64,000 nt of DNA from Angiostrongylus vasorum (GCA_018806985.1 JADANN010000122.1:193501-257500); one strand, 5' to 3'. Counted from the stretch's first letter, positions 1 through 11,732 are shown. Notes: a model not told the origin generated them from the sequence alone. Numbers and translations are program-made.

Positions 1-199
1 CTCCAGACCTGCAGGTGTCTGCGGTGGGGAACGAACGCGTTATTACCCTTTCCGGGAGCTAACGCGTTCACCACCACGCTATGCGGGTCTTTGCTTCGCC
101 CGTCTCTCAGCTATTTCTATCGATCTCTGCCATCAGCAATCACCCGTCAGCGGGATTGATCTGCGGAGCCCAAATCGGCAACGGACCCAATTAAATCCA
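1..199 (-). repeat. S2 tRNA-like SINE copy
   Basis: Copy of the S2 family, sense strand minus, running off the left window edge. On the minus strand it has an A-box-like GGTGTGGTGGTGAACGCG-type stretch, a B-box-like GCGTTCGTTCCCC and the hairpin ACCGCAG/CTGCGGT around the tetraloop ACAC. The same sequence recurs at 14,855, 26,905, 47,945, 50,285 and elsewhere. Confidence 0.75.
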
Positions 200-388
200 G
201 ATGCTGAGATATTTGCAAAACTCCAGACCGCAGGTGTCTGCAGTGGGGAACGAACGCGCTACTATCCTTTGCGGGGGCTAACGCGTTCACCAAACTTTAC
301 GTTTTGCAAATATCTCAGCATCATTGAAGTTATATTTCGCAATGTACACTGCCATTAAAAAAGAGTAGGCAGTAAGTAATAAGTTAAA
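200..388. repeat. S2 head-to-head inverted pair (foldback)
   Basis: A truncated S2 copy on minus is followed by the inverted start of a second copy. The 22-base arm at 200-221 is the exact reverse complement of 301-322. The right arm continues into the S2 flank that ends near AGTAGGCAGTAAGTAATAAG. The same arrangement recurs at 15,092-15,513 and 56,264-56,524. Confidence 0.7.
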
Positions 389-1038
389 ATCTTATAATAG
401 TTCAACTCCTCTTTAGAGTATTTCATATTGGAAAGCAGGTATTGTTGAGCACTCAAAAAGATAAGTAATAATGTATTTTTCCAGTTCTACGAATTCCTGG
501 TAATTCAAAATTAATATTTTATTGAACAAAATTGCTCGACAGACTTACAAATGATGAAGAATGATGAAGGAGATGTATGCAGCGCATACACGCCCAAACG
601 GGGAGAGATCGAAAGAAGCGGGAGGGTGGCAAAAATGAAACAAAGAGAAAAAACAAGGATTAACAGCAAGTTCCAAAAACTGATTGCAAACTATTTAGTT
701 TTCCGAGCACAACTTTTGAAAATTATGAACAGAGAACACAAAAAGTTGTGCGTTAAGAATTCAAACTCTTCAAAGGATGTGGAAATCCGTACAGCAAGTA
801 CATGTAGTCGGATGACTAATGAAAACAAGTCAAATAAACGGTGTCGTATGACTCTCAACAATGTCTTGATTGTCATTAGTTCAAAAAAGAAACTAATGTT
901 TCGAGAAGAGTACAGAAGATGCGTACAAGCACACATGAACCGGAAGATACGCAATAGAAAAGGCTGAGAATGTAAATGATTTAACCACAGAACACTTGTT
1001 GCAATTAACGGTGAGGTTTGATACATGAAAGGAGTACA
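389..1038. other. xpo-1 3' UTR and downstream spacer
   Basis: This lies downstream of the xpo-1 stop codon on the minus strand. A polyadenylation signal AATAAA (minus) sits at 518-523, giving a 3' UTR of about 520 bases. An open frame on plus at 551-967 is highly basic, lysine/arginine-rich and matches nothing I recognise; it probably arises by chance in antisense UTR. Confidence 0.4.
518..523 (-). terminator. Candidate poly(A) signal of xpo-1
   Basis: AATAAA on the minus strand, about 515 bases beyond the xpo-1 TGA. It is the first canonical hexamer that I found downstream of the stop. Confidence 0.4.
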
Positions 1039-4000
1039 TCAACGCATTTCATCCTCGTCAACGATGTTATGCGGATCACACATACCAGGGACGGCATTTT
1101 TCTTCGCTTGAATAGCCTGAATCTCAGCCTCTCTCTCCTCGAGGAACAAATCCGAAGTGTCCTCGCCGTTGAACTCCTATTTTTAAATAAATTGATAGAA
1201 AAAACCCTGCTTTTAACTAAATTAATAGCTCTTCTGAATAGCTCCTTTGGAAATATATACTCGATATCTCCCCCTTTACGGTGAAAGCATTAAACGATGA
1301 ATTCGAAACTGATGCTGGTATGCAATAAGTACAGTTGAAAAAGTCAGACTAACAACATTTTCACTAGTGTCAATTATCAATCAATCTCTTAAGCGAAAAA
1401 CCTTACAGAAAATGAATAGCGAATATCAAACTGAAGAATAGAAGCAACCTTGATCTGAACTAGAAAATCACGTAGGTGGTTGCGCATTCCAGCCTGATCG
1501 GTGTTAAAACTGAAGAAGCCCTTGATGATAATTCGTATCTGACCTCTGAAACGAATAATTACAGCGCAAGCAACCACTGGAAACCACCCCATCACACCCC
1601 TAACCTTGACTACCCAATCTAATGAATTTGGTTAAATCTGTGTGCTCATTTATGAGGAAGAACTAGTATAAACACACACTTCTCTGTTGTAAACGAAGCC
1701 GAATAAAAGGTGTCGAACAGACAATGTCATTATCATCATGGTAAATACGTCATTATCAAGTCAACGCTTACTCTGTGAGATTGGTGAAATGTTGGACGAA
1801 AATGTTAGCGATGTACTCATAGATGTAGTCAACATTGCTCTGCTTTGGATTTTCATCGTTTAAAGGCACTGTGATGAAGAACTCGCACGCCTTGAACAGT
1901 CTACACAACAATTCGGCATAATAAGTGATTCCTGTAAAAGAATATGGATAAAACTCTTAATAAAATCATCCTTAGATATACTACCCTATTAAGACTGATA
2001 TATGGACGGCGCGTGTGGCGCAGTGGTCAGAGGAGCCCTGCAACACACATAGGATCGATTCCCGCGCCCCCCAAAATGTAAGGCAATAAAAATTTTGAAA
2101 AACGAAATTGATATCCCAACACTCTGCTATAGTTGGTGCCGTTTATATGCTTCTAGTCGACCAAGTGGTACACAGAACCCATATTTAACGTCTTTAAGGA
2201 GAAGGCTCGTTTTACAATGAAATGAGGCACCACTCATTAGTGATTAGTGGTCCGATGTGCACGGACTCTAACAGACCTCTTCATCTATATGAAGTCGGTC
2301 CGCTAGTACATAAGTTGTTCTGTGAAGGATTAAGCTGTGAAGAATGGGTTCACGAAAGCACTGTTCACGTTAAAACCACATGTTATACTACTTTACCATT
2401 ACGATATGAAGCCTCTTGCTGCATAAAAATCGAACTTCGACCGTTAAGCAAATCGATTAACAGCCATATTACTGATTTTTAACCAAGCCGTTTCAAACAG
2501 CAAACACTCTGTTTGAAGAATTCATCAGTTGCAAAAGTTACTAATAGGCAAATTGCATAAAGATAAATTCTCAACCCCATTACGTCCAAAAACCTCCGCT
2601 GCCGTTTTCGAAGTAGAAGGTCGAACTGGTGTGGACACGGGTCACCAGTTTATACTGTCCTTATCAAATGCAGTTACTAAATGGATTCAAAGCGTACTTC
2701 AAGATAAAGTGAAACCACCCTTCCCCTCCCAAATGCTTTCCCAATACGACATGAGAAAGAAAAACTCATTATCGAAGCACTAGAAAACCTACCAGCAACA
2801 TGAACTTGGCTACTATCCGCAACAACGGCCAACACGTGCTGAAGTATTTGCATATAGAAACGCTTGTAAAACGGTTGTGATTGGTGGGGTGGAAGATATT
2901 CTACACGGTCAAGCATGTCCTTCAAAATATCCAGCCCAATCTCAGCAACATTCCGCATTGAGTGCTGGAAAGCCCACACAACGGCATCAATAATATAACT
3001 TAGTTGTTCTTCTGGCAGAGTGATTAAAACTTGGAAACACTCGATGGTTAACGCGTGAATCAGTTGAAAAAAGTTGGTACGATGTTCAGGAAACGCTTCC
3101 ATATCCTTATTTATCATTGCCAGAGTGCACTCGAATACGGCCGCAAGGATATGAGGTACTTGAGAAGCCAGCATCGACTAAAACGTAGAATAAAGTTTCC
3201 AACAGAAGAAAATTTCGAATGAATGGACGAGGCGAGTTCAAATATAGTCTTACTCCGAGCTTCGTAACAATTATGCTAAGAAGCGAAAGAACTTTCGGCT
3301 CTCTTGCGGCAGGGACGTTCTTTTGATAGTCAAAGAGGACTGCATCAAATAGGGGAGGAACAATATTCTCCAGAACCATCTAAACATATATACATCTTCA
3401 TTATGAAGTATAAAACCTACAAGGAACACTTTTTAATGCAGATGTCAAATTTATAAAAACATACTTTCTTGGACTGTTGAGCTAACACGAGGCTGATAAA
3501 GAAATTTACTCGGCTTAGCTCAACAATCCAAGAAAGTAACGATTATTAATTACTTGGATACTTGTATGCTCGAAGGGCCCGTCCTCAGTGGTTGTGCGAG
3601 CTCTAGCATAATCTCCACTTTTTCGGAGTTTTGCTGGTTTAGTCATTGCGTTTCCCTGGAGTCCCCAGGTCAGCATGGGCAAAGTCTGCTCCAAGTTGTC
3701 AGCACGACAGGCAGTCGCCGCCCTTGTTGATCAGAAGATTTGCTACCATGCGACTAGTTTGAAACCAGGACGGTGGTGGATCCTGGTATTGGTTTACTCT
3801 TAGCTGGGCTTTCTGGTGGAAAGACCGGAATTTTCAGTTTGAGAGAGCCTGCCGGGGGGATGAATCCCTCCGCCGTACATCGTAGCCCCACACCCATGAA
3901 CACCTACCAGTCACGATGAGGCATAAACCGTTGGGAGGACTGATTATTACTACCGATATTAAATGGCATTCAGTTTGGAAATTATTGTTTACAAAAACAT

Positions 4001-7000
4001 ACACTGAATGCAATAATTACCTGTTTATCTTTCGCACTAGCAACCCAGGTCGAAATTAGAATGAGAATTTCACGCTTTACAGCACGCATCGTTTTCAACA
4101 AAGGCATCTAGAAGTAAACTACATTTAACTATGAAGGAAAACAGGGATCATGTACAACTTATCCCCTCACCTTCAGCACATCTTGTCCATTTTGCTCAAC
4201 AGCCGTTGATACTTTTTCCGACAGAATACGGTAAAGCGAAAGAAGATCAATGTATAAACGACTGAGCTGAGTGATAAAAGGATTTCCAGTAGCCTTGCAA
4301 CATGCCACGTTGGTTTTCAAGATGTTCAACAAATTACGCGACACCTCTGGATCTTCAAGCACAGACATGTTCTCGCCAGCGCGAGCGATTATTTCGTCCC
4401 AAACAGAATTGGGAAGCGCCATCAGTTTTTCTATGAGGTCAGCCTGTTGATTAGGCTCATCACTTGCCGAAGATATTATGTGTCCTACAGCCTCGTAAAA
4501 AACGTGAACCTGAGATGGAGCAAGATCGCATATGATTGCATTTAAATTCTTTAGCATTTCATCGATAAAGGGAGTCTGCTCGCCAACTTGCATAATGACG
4601 AAATGACGCTTGCATTTCATTGCGATCTTTATGAAAGTATCGCATGCCATATCTTGAACTCCTTCGTGGGTTTCATGCATAAACTCGAACAACTTGTTGA
4701 TCACCGTTTTCAAAAATTTCCAATGAGCCCTGAGAAATCTTGGGTACTGTCCAACAACATACATGATATTGGATGCAATGACGGCCTTGTTGTCTTTCCC
4801 ACGTTTCTGCTCGCACAATCCAAGGAGATCTCTAATGACAAGGACAAGAAAGCGCTTTTCATCTTCTTCAGCCATTGTACCGGAAATCGAGCCAACAGCC
4901 CAGCAAAGCGTATTCAGATTCTTCCATGAGAATTCGGACCCATTAACCTGACTAGCAAGCTTTTCAGTCATTTTCTGCTCAGTATCTCTGCAATCCAAAT
5001 GAGTAAGATAAACGAGACATTCACGCATATTCCTGTATAGAGTGATAGAATCCGTGTCCTTTACGATTTCACGCACAACCTCGCCCTGTTCATTTTCAAC
5101 AACCAAGACCTCTTCCGGTTTTGCCATTCGAGAGATGATAATTGTACGCAAATTAGACAAATGTTCCTTGTACAACTTTCGCCTCGGGTGTTCCTTGCCA
5201 GCACAGGCACCGCCGCACGAGAAGGATATAGCGACTGGAGGTGACGGTGGAGCGAACGGATTCAGACGATACAGTTCGGAGGTCAGCGTACACCAGTAGT
5301 CGAGACAAACCTTAAAAATCTCAACGTCATCCACCTGACTAATTGACAGCAACAGCTCTACCGCATACATATGGTAATCGGTGACTTGAGGACATGCCGG
5401 GTTATAATTCTCAACGAGTGCTGAATGGTCCTTGAGAAAAGCCACCAGAAACTGCGCCAAACATGATATAAACTTCTGGTCGTCATCTGTTCCCGATTGG
5501 TATGCCGCAGCTAGGTCCCTCTCACCCAACAAACTACCTATCTCTTTTATTGTTGCACAGAACATGGCACACAGCTTTTCTTTATAGGCATTGTCCTCGG
5601 TTTCGACTTGGATCATCGAGATTTCAGTAAGGCATTGCAGTGTCACGACTCGGTATGCAGCACGAGCAAGAAAATTTTCGCTCAGGAGCTGAGTAATGTT
5701 CGTTTCAAACACATAACCAACAGGAATCCATGAAAGAAAACGATGTAGAGTCTTCAATGTTGCTTCAACAATAGAGTTGGCCGGACATTTCTCAAGAATA
5801 GTGATACAAAGTGTAAAAATCTCCTGGAACTGGCCGCAGAATTGCTGCTTCAGATGCTGCTCCTTGGCCTGTGTCAGATTCAAGCTTCCAAAGTCAAATA
5901 CTTCTTCACTGAAATCTTAACTTTGCTTTTATACGTACAAATAACAGTGATGGAGCAAATAGTACGGTTGCTGTGATGCCGACCATCATGAGCACGGTGC
6001 TGGTTCGATGCCGCTCCAGGCACACCAATTCCTCTCCAGGATAAGGGGATAAGGAAGTTCGCACCGGTCTTGCATGAGAATGGTTCGCTGTTCACAATCC
6101 AAGTCGGAGCACTCTAACCCGGTTATTCCAGCACTCCAGAAAGAATCGATTCGACCAGTATTAAACGACATTCATGATGAAAGGGAAATCCTCAAACAGC
6201 AGCCGAAGCCACATGTAGAAAAGTTAAAAGACTTTCGCAGATGATGGATGCAAGGGAACGAATTGAATGGAAGAACTGCTGGGATCTTCATAGTATATGT
6301 GAAAAACGGATCGCTTAAAAAGACACCTTGAAAGAAATTTCTCTCACGTTGCGCAATAACAGTGACAACAACATTTAGTTCTTCGTTTTATGAAAGGATA
6401 AGGCCTTCGGCGTCCGTTTAACCCCCTAAGACACCATGAGGAATTCTAGCGATGTTTTTGTACCAAGTCTTCTCATCTTCCCAGTCGAGACGGCCACCAA
6501 TCCTGGCACAACGGAGCGAGAGGGTCATAGTCCGAGGCGTGGCGTTGAAATAAACCTAGCATGATACCTCTACCTACTCGCTGCACGGGTACACCTAACA
6601 GTACAGTTTTATAGTCACTAGAAAATCACCTGAGAAGACTGAGGATGTTCATGTTGTTAATGCAAATGTTGTCGCTCGTTTTTGACGATTCAACAATGTC
6701 AGTTATGAACGAAGGCCAGTTCTTTGGCCAGTCTTGTTTCACAATCTGAAAATTTTATGTTCTAAAGAAACTTTCTAATGCAAAACACCTATGAATAATG
6801 CAAATGGGATAAAAGTTGGAAATACTGGCGCGAAATTTACTTGAACCAAGACGAGGTTGAGTTTGTGTAGTAGCAATGAATTCTTCTCAGACTCAACACG
6901 AGACTCGCTGAGTTTCAGGATAAATTGAACTATAAAACCTTTGATACCGTCGCGTTGCACAAGTGGGAGTGATTTCCACCTAAAAAGAGAAATCGATGGA

Positions 7001-8347
7001 AGAGTTACATACAGATAAAGAACTGTAGGAGAAAAGGCACTGTGACCCACTTGGTTTGTATTACAGATTCCAGAATTTGAAGAGCAAAATACTTGGTTTC
7101 CGCAAGATCCGAGTATTCCAGTATTGCATCTACCTGTAACGAAACTACCTACTACCAGCTGACCACAATTCACCATTAGCAAGCAGAATCATGAAGTACT
7201 ATTCATCATTGATAGTCTCGTCGACATTACTACTTGGATACTTGGGGCCCCCGCAAAATCTCCATTTTTCCGGAGTTTTGGTGGTTTACCTACTGTGGTT
7301 TCCTGGAGTCCCGAGGACAGCCTGGCCAAATTCTGCCCTAGGTCGTCACCATCACAGATGGTCGCCGCCCTTGTTGAACAGAGGAAGTTTTTCGACATCA
7401 ACAAAAGCAGACAAATCTTCCCCCATCAACAGCACTAGTCAATTTAAAAAGTACTGTATTGCATACTCAACCCTGTTCACTGTACATAATCCAAGGAAGG
7501 TAATTTCAATATAAATGCTAGATCTCGACAAAATTTGAGACCTACATAGTTACCCTCTTTGCGTTTTCTCAGCCCCAAGAGTTTTCTTACATAGAAAAAA
7601 CTGTAACATCATTCTTGCTGATGGGTGGTTGCTGATGGCAGCGTTAAGTAGAACAGAACGCTCAGCTCAGAGGAACGCAAAACAAGGGCCTCAATGGTGT
7701 AGTACGTAATATGTGAGCCCCGGAAAGGTTAATAATCGTGGTTCGATCTGGCCTGGGTCTAGGCTTTACGAGTATCTCAGCACCGTTGTAGTTGTATTAC
7801 CATCGTTTTTTTGTTAGTGTGTTTGCAAATATAAGGATTGATATAGTGGTGACCACTCCCAAGCATATCTATGTCAAAGTATACCGAATTTTGAAGCCAA
7901 TATTAGATTTGGTATTTAATATTGCAGAAATTCAGACCACAGTCTATTCATATCCGCATTGTCTACTGAACAAATAGGCTTCACTAATTTATTATTTGTT
8001 CAAGAATACCACACCAAACCTTCATTCTACTGGGCGCCAGTTTGAACAGGAAAAAGAATTGCGGATGCTCTGGAATTTGAACAGGGACATACCTTAGTCC
8101 ATGAGTTCGGATTCTCCTTCAACTCCACAAGTATCATATTCGCCAGTTTCTGCTCCTCACCAGTAGCTCGATTCATCATTGTCACAACCTGATTTTTCCA
8201 CAAACACCTTGAAACCCGTAGTAACTTTGGGAAAACTAGAGGTGGGCATACCTGATCCAGCAGTTGCACGTTCAGCTTTCCGTCTTCTTGGAACTGCTTC
8301 TTCGCCTCTTCGAGGATGACCATCGGCGTCGCCGTCAGTGCTGCCAT
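1039..8347 (-). CDS. xpo-1: Exportin-1 (CRM1), nuclear export receptor, 12 exons, complete
   Basis: Exportin-1 is the importin-beta-family receptor that, with Ran-GTP, carries leucine-rich NES cargo out through nuclear pores. Exons on minus, in coding order: 8347-8252, 8188-8093, 7133-7051, 6979-6841, 6745-6630, 5908-4171, 4107-4021, 3379-3254, 3177-2793, 1931-1772, 1545-1449, 1176-1039. Every junction has GT/AG and the phases agree; total 3,261 nt, 1,086 residues plus stop, close to the roughly 1,070-1,080 usual for the family. Near-identical landmarks include [27 protein letters not shown] and [19 protein letters not shown]. The central NES-groove segment [14 protein letters not shown] keeps the cysteine (about residue 542) that corresponds to human Cys528, the leptomycin B target. 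The C-terminus is acidic (DEDEMR). The start was chosen from CRM1 N-terminal similarity; an upstream in-frame ATG at 8401 adds 18 residues but lies in probable leader. Several introns hold SINE insertions. An essential single-copy gene is expected. Confidence 0.96.
2006..2075 (+). repeat. S1 tRNA-derived SINE head fragment in xpo-1 intron
   Basis: Only the tRNA-like head is present: the A-box region TGGCGCAGTGGTCAGAGG and the B-box region GGATCGATTCCC, ending in GCGCCCC. It lies in the intron between xpo-1 exons 9 and 10 (1932-2792). The body and tail of S1 are missing. Confidence 0.75.
3463..3537. repeat. Small inverted repeat (hairpin) in xpo-1 intron
   Basis: Arms 3463-3485 and 3515-3537 are reverse complements with one mismatch over 23 bases. 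The loop contains ACACGAGGCTGATAA, a stretch shared with the palindromic hammerhead elements (compare 11,051 and 50,671). It is probably a deletion derivative of one of these. Confidence 0.7.
3550..3945 (-). repeat. S3 SINE-like repeat, near full length, in xpo-1 intron
   Basis: About 390 bp in the intron between exons 7 and 8. In sense (minus) it runs from CCTCATCGTG through a GACGGTGGTGGATCCTGG-type core to a tail of TAAG/CAAG units. Near-identical copies are at 19,670, 30,850, 43,253, 45,545 and 58,590. Confidence 0.8.
5950..6290 (+). repeat. S4 tRNA-like repeat in xpo-1 intron
   Basis: Lies in the intron between xpo-1 exons 5 and 6. It has a tRNA-like head with a good B box (GCTGGTTCGATGCCGC). 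The 3' part includes GGAACGAATTGAATGGAAGA, also seen at about 58,100 and, weakly, at 52,780 and 47,380. Related copies: 11,733 and 57,865. Confidence 0.6.
7225..7410 (-). repeat. S3 repeat, truncated, in xpo-1 intron
   Basis: The tail-side half of S3 (sense minus): CTCCATTTTTCCGGAG hairpin region, TGGTTTCCTGGAGTCC and GTCGTCACCATCACAG. It lies in the intron between exons 2 and 3. The head half is absent. Confidence 0.7.
7660..7790 (+). repeat. S2-related tRNA-like SINE, divergent subfamily
   Basis: tRNA-like head with GGCCTCAATGGTGTAGTACG (A-box side) and a strong B box GTGGTTCGATCTGGCC, followed by the S2 end TATCTCAGCACCG. It lies in the xpo-1 exon 2/3 intron. A sister copy is at about 42,120-42,300 on minus. 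Confidence 0.6.
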
Positions 8348-8473
8348 CGTTGACAATTCGTCGTCTTTGCGGTAGCTTCCAACTCTTCTTCCACCGCACA
8401 CACTCGCAATTTAATATACAAAGTTCTCTCACACTCCCACACTCACACACGATTCGGAGTATTGGATTTAACT

Positions 8474-8476
8474 CCT
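8474..8476 (-). promoter_or_regulatory. Candidate trans-splice acceptor of xpo-1
   Basis: On minus, TGTTTCAG precedes position 8474, 127 bases upstream of the chosen ATG. No donor exon is evident upstream, so it could receive a spliced leader, as is usual in nematodes. It could also be an ordinary 5' UTR intron acceptor. Confidence 0.45.
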
Positions 8477-9170
8477 GAAACACAAAACCTTGACAACAAC
8501 AAAAGAAAAAACCGGCAAGATTCCCAAATAACAAACAAGTTAAAGGTCTAAAGGGACTACGATAGGCGTCAGAACAGCTAAAAAGACAGAGATGTTGAGA
8601 AGTTCTCAACAAGACAAAAAGAAAACAGTTCTCGAATGATCGATCAGCTGTGATCCAAGCGGACAGCGATGAAGTGTCCATCCCACTGTTGGCGTCGGAG
8701 AGAAACAATTCAAGACGGGAAGGTCTGTCGGCGGACAGAAGGGACCGGACCAACCGATCAGGAAGCGGTGGTGCTACGGCGGCGCGAACACGGTTCGAAA
8801 ATCGCCGCCGCAGTCGATGTTTATTTTCCAGGTGGCGCGTGACCGGCGTCGCTTGGCGTGACGTTGCACAAAAAAAACTGGACGCGTGGGAGATGGTCTG
8901 GAATGAACGCCCGAGAGCCGACCTCTTCGGACGTGCTTCGTGTGGATATGTTGTGGATGTTGCCGAGAAGGTTCTCGTTCGGGCCTGTGCTCGAAGATCC
9001 GCATGAAAACAGCAGCTGAGAGCGCTACGATGTGCTGGAGTCGAACAGGGTGAGCACTGCCAGTTCGGCAATCCTGACACTTCTCGATTCGGATAGAGTT
9101 GTGTGGATTTGGTCATCGGGATACAGCAACAGTTCTCACGCTTCATCGTCCTTTCTTCTTTCGCTATTCA
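8477..9170 (-). promoter_or_regulatory. GC-richer upstream region of xpo-1
   Basis: The segment at about 8,640-9,010 is clearly richer in G+C and CpG than the rest of the window (for example GCGTGACCGGCGTCGCTTGG, GCGTGACGTTGC). It is free of the repeats that fill neighbouring DNA. Overlapping open frames on both strands here (8650-9006 plus, 8157-9146 minus) reflect the GC content, not recognisable proteins. I infer outron, promoter and 5' flank of xpo-1. Confidence 0.4.
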
Positions 9171-9549
9171 TCTGTGTAAAGATCTGGATGTATCCTTAGG
9201 TGTGTGAAGTTTCACAGTTATCCCAGATGGGTGAGGGAAGCTCCGTTATTACTTTTTCGAATCCGACCGTTTTATGTGTTTGAACAACAGAAGTTAGTTC
9301 CGAGGATTTATAGGCTTAGAAAGAATTAGCAACGTAGCAGACTAATATCAGCGAAAGATGGGCTTTCATCAAATGATTTTTTTCGTGTAATTGTGGACAG
9401 AGAGCACCTGTCGACTCCGCCTATAACGAATTCTCTGGGATCCCCACAATCAATGTTTGTTTAGCAAGGTTCACCAATTCCTTATGGAAGTAAATGGTAT
9501 TCATGATGTTTTCACTTGATATTTCAATAGTACGACAGCCCACAAGAGG
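9171..9549. other. Spacer, nothing recognised
   Basis: AT-rich sequence with no coding signal, repeat family or RNA gene that I can recognise. Confidence 0.4.
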
Positions 9550-9815
9550 GAGCGCGTGTGGCACAGTTGTCGGAGGCGCCCTGCAATACACATGGGTTCG
9601 ATCCCCGTGCCCTCGGCCCACCAAGCCTTCCATTCCTCCGGTATCAGCAAATTGGTGTCAGACTTATCCTGTACGATAGCAGTACTGGCTGGATACATCG
9701 GTATTCCAATGCGAGTCATTGTAGAGGCCAGATATGCATTCAACCACCTCCAGGTGATGCTTAATGAAGTCGAATGCATTGCGCATCCCTCTGGGATAGG
9801 TCAACACCGAGGCCA
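9550..9815 (+). repeat. S1 tRNA-derived SINE, nearly full length
   Basis: Head with A box (TGTGGCACAGTTGTCGG) and a good B box (GGGTTCGATCCCCGT). The body has CCACCAAGCCTTCCAT and GATATGCATTCAACCACC, with a 3' part GAAGTCGAATGCATTGCGCA. Open frames reported here are artefacts of the repeat. Confidence 0.8.
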
Positions 9816-10324
9816 CACTGAACGGACCCTGTGCGTCCTGAGCGCCTTGAGTGCGGCCATTCTAGATCCGCTATTGCTGGAAGGATTTCCTTTTTCAGAC
9901 GTGGGGAATTTATTTAAAAACTCCCTGCAATAGAACTTGCAAAGCTACCAGAACCGATGCTGAAACATTATGAGAAGATTTATCGTATGAGAACCTATTG
10001 AGAACGGGATGAATCCATAGTTCTTACTGTTTTTCAACTTCGTCCCCGAATCGGGTAACACCAGTAATTTCCTTCCTTGTTTTGGCTTTTTCGCCTACTC
10101 TTTATTTTAGTTAGCATCAATTTAAGTCACTTAAAGAATAGACTGGAACTGAATAGAGAACAAGAAGAAGATGTTGACCTTCACGAATCATCTGTGGAAG
10201 AAGGCAGTATGTTGGCCTTTAACACATATTAAGCGGAAACTGGTAGTGAAGTGGCAAATGTAGGTTTATGATATTCCTTTAGGCAATGAAGCGTTTCGAC
10301 CAAGCCTCTATTTCAGTTCCCCTC

Positions 10325-10611
10325 TAAAATGATAAAGGATAAAGCTGTAGGCGTTGAGCAATCCCTGAGGGATGCGCCGTGCATTCGACTTCATTAAGTA
10401 TCGTTGGAGGTGATCGAATGCATATCTGGCCTTTACAATGGCTCGCGGCGGCCTACCTATGTATCGAGCCACTGCTGCTATTCTCCCAGGCAAATCTGAT
10501 ACCAATTTGCTGACCCCGGAGGGATGGAAGGCTTTGTGGGCTATGGGTGCTGGGATCGATTCCACGTGTGTTGCACGGCGCCTCCGAGCACTGCGCTACA
10601 CGCGCCCTTTC
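10325..10611 (-). repeat. S1 tRNA-derived SINE, full length
   Basis: Minus orientation. It starts at GGGCGCGTGTAGCGCAGTGC and ends at TTTATCCTTTATC. Internal marks are the B-box region GGAATCGATCCCAGC and GGTCAGCAAATTGGTATCAG. It is one of the least degraded copies, so useful for a consensus. Confidence 0.82.
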
Positions 10612-10984
10612 CCCACACGCTTCACACGTGATATGGATATTGCCGGGAACGTTAACCTCGCCACTTGTTCATTTTCGTTTTCACTATTAAGAATAGTTTA
10701 TAATCACCTAGATTATCACTTTGATCTGAACAAAACAACGTTAATTTGCCGTGTGTGAACTTCTGTCTTCAAAATTATCTGAAGTGTTTTCAGAAATTCC
10801 GTATTTCTCATAGGTGATATTCTCTCGTTCATGTTCCAAACGGTGAGAGAGGGAAACAGACACTACTAGGTATATCTGAGTCACCTTAGCAAATATTCCC
10901 GAAGATAACATGGACTTCGTGGGAGCTCCTTAATACCATCGCGATGATTATAATTAATTTTTTAGCAAGTCCTTCATGTAATAT

Positions 10985-11240
10985 TTCAAAACCGACTTCC
11001 CTTTAACTCCGGAATGATTAATCAACACGTGTTTAAATTGTTGAGCTTACACGAGGTTGATAGGGAGGATTTTATTCGGCTAACGTTTCCACATCTCCGT
11101 CTTCATCAGAGCCGTTGATCCGAGTCGATGGTGCACGGCAGTTCTTCTTCTCGATGTGGCGTTTTCGTCGTCGTTCCGAGACGGATCGTCTTCAGTGGAG
11201 CATCCCTCAAATGAGGCATGTTCACCCGACGACGCTCTTT
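10985..11240 (-). repeat. Palindromic hammerhead-type element, one arm
   Basis: Begins with the shared end motif CAAAACCGACTTCCCTTTAA, continues through ACGAGGTTGATAGGG and the hammerhead-like motif at 11,078-11,113, then CCGAGTCGATGG. The opposite arm is not evident, so the element looks truncated. Confidence 0.6.
11078..11113 (-). ncRNA. Hammerhead-like ribozyme motif, GACG subfamily
   Basis: Minus strand order: GGCT, CTGATGA, A, GACG-GAGA-TGTG (weakened stem II), GAAACGTT, AGCC. Stem I (GGCT/AGCC) is perfect, the core CTGANGA and GAAA are intact, and the cleavage triplet would be GTT (allowed NUH). Stem II has lost two canonical pairs, so activity is doubtful. Confidence 0.5.
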
Positions 11241-11732
11241 TATACAGGACGCTGGTTGTTGCTAACAGTGATTGTGCGGTGATAACAACCTTCCTTTGTA
11301 TAATTTTGTTTCAACATTAACCAGAGACTGGCGGTCATATTTGCCCTTTTAGCTACCACTGTTCACAACCAGTTCGCTCTTTGTATCAGACTAGTCTGGA
11401 AAGGATTAAAAAACTATGCATGGCGTGGTACACCACCGATAGGTCAATATAAACCACTGTATAAACCAAATATGCATTTGTTAACTTCTGCAATGCATAG
11501 TGGAGTGGAGTGCATGACGCATCGTTGAGATTGAGAGCGCAGAACGCCTATCTACGGGTATTCTTCGTCGAAAGACTCTTAAGTAGTGAGTCACGAAGCT
11601 ACGTGGCGCGTTCTCAGGTGGTGGATAAGGGGTTAACAGTAGACCAAAAAGCAAACTCATGCTCCTCTGAAACAAATGATTATATGAATTGATGCACCAA
11701 TTTAGCATTATTCTCCATATTCGAGTACACAA

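Noticed and set aside
551..967. 138-codon open frame on plus.
   Set aside because: Lies antisense to the xpo-1 3' UTR, is extremely basic, has no splice or start context and resembles no family.
8157..9146. 329-codon minus frame over the xpo-1 start.
   Set aside because: It runs in a different frame through xpo-1 exon 1, an intron and the GC-rich upstream region. CRM1 similarity fixes the true frame, and the long frame follows from GC content.
9550..9620. True tRNA genes at the S1, S2, S4 and S5 heads.
   Set aside because: A and B boxes are present, but no complete acceptor stem and anticodon arm could be drawn, and the same heads are always followed by the same SINE bodies.
9494..9933. Several overlapping frames on both strands at S1 and S3 copies (also 10,308-10,758, 19,449-19,975, 31,697-32,032, 41,386-41,869, 58,478-58,956).
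   Set aside because: The same peptide strings recur at every copy of the repeat and change with its orientation; they are shadows of SINEs.
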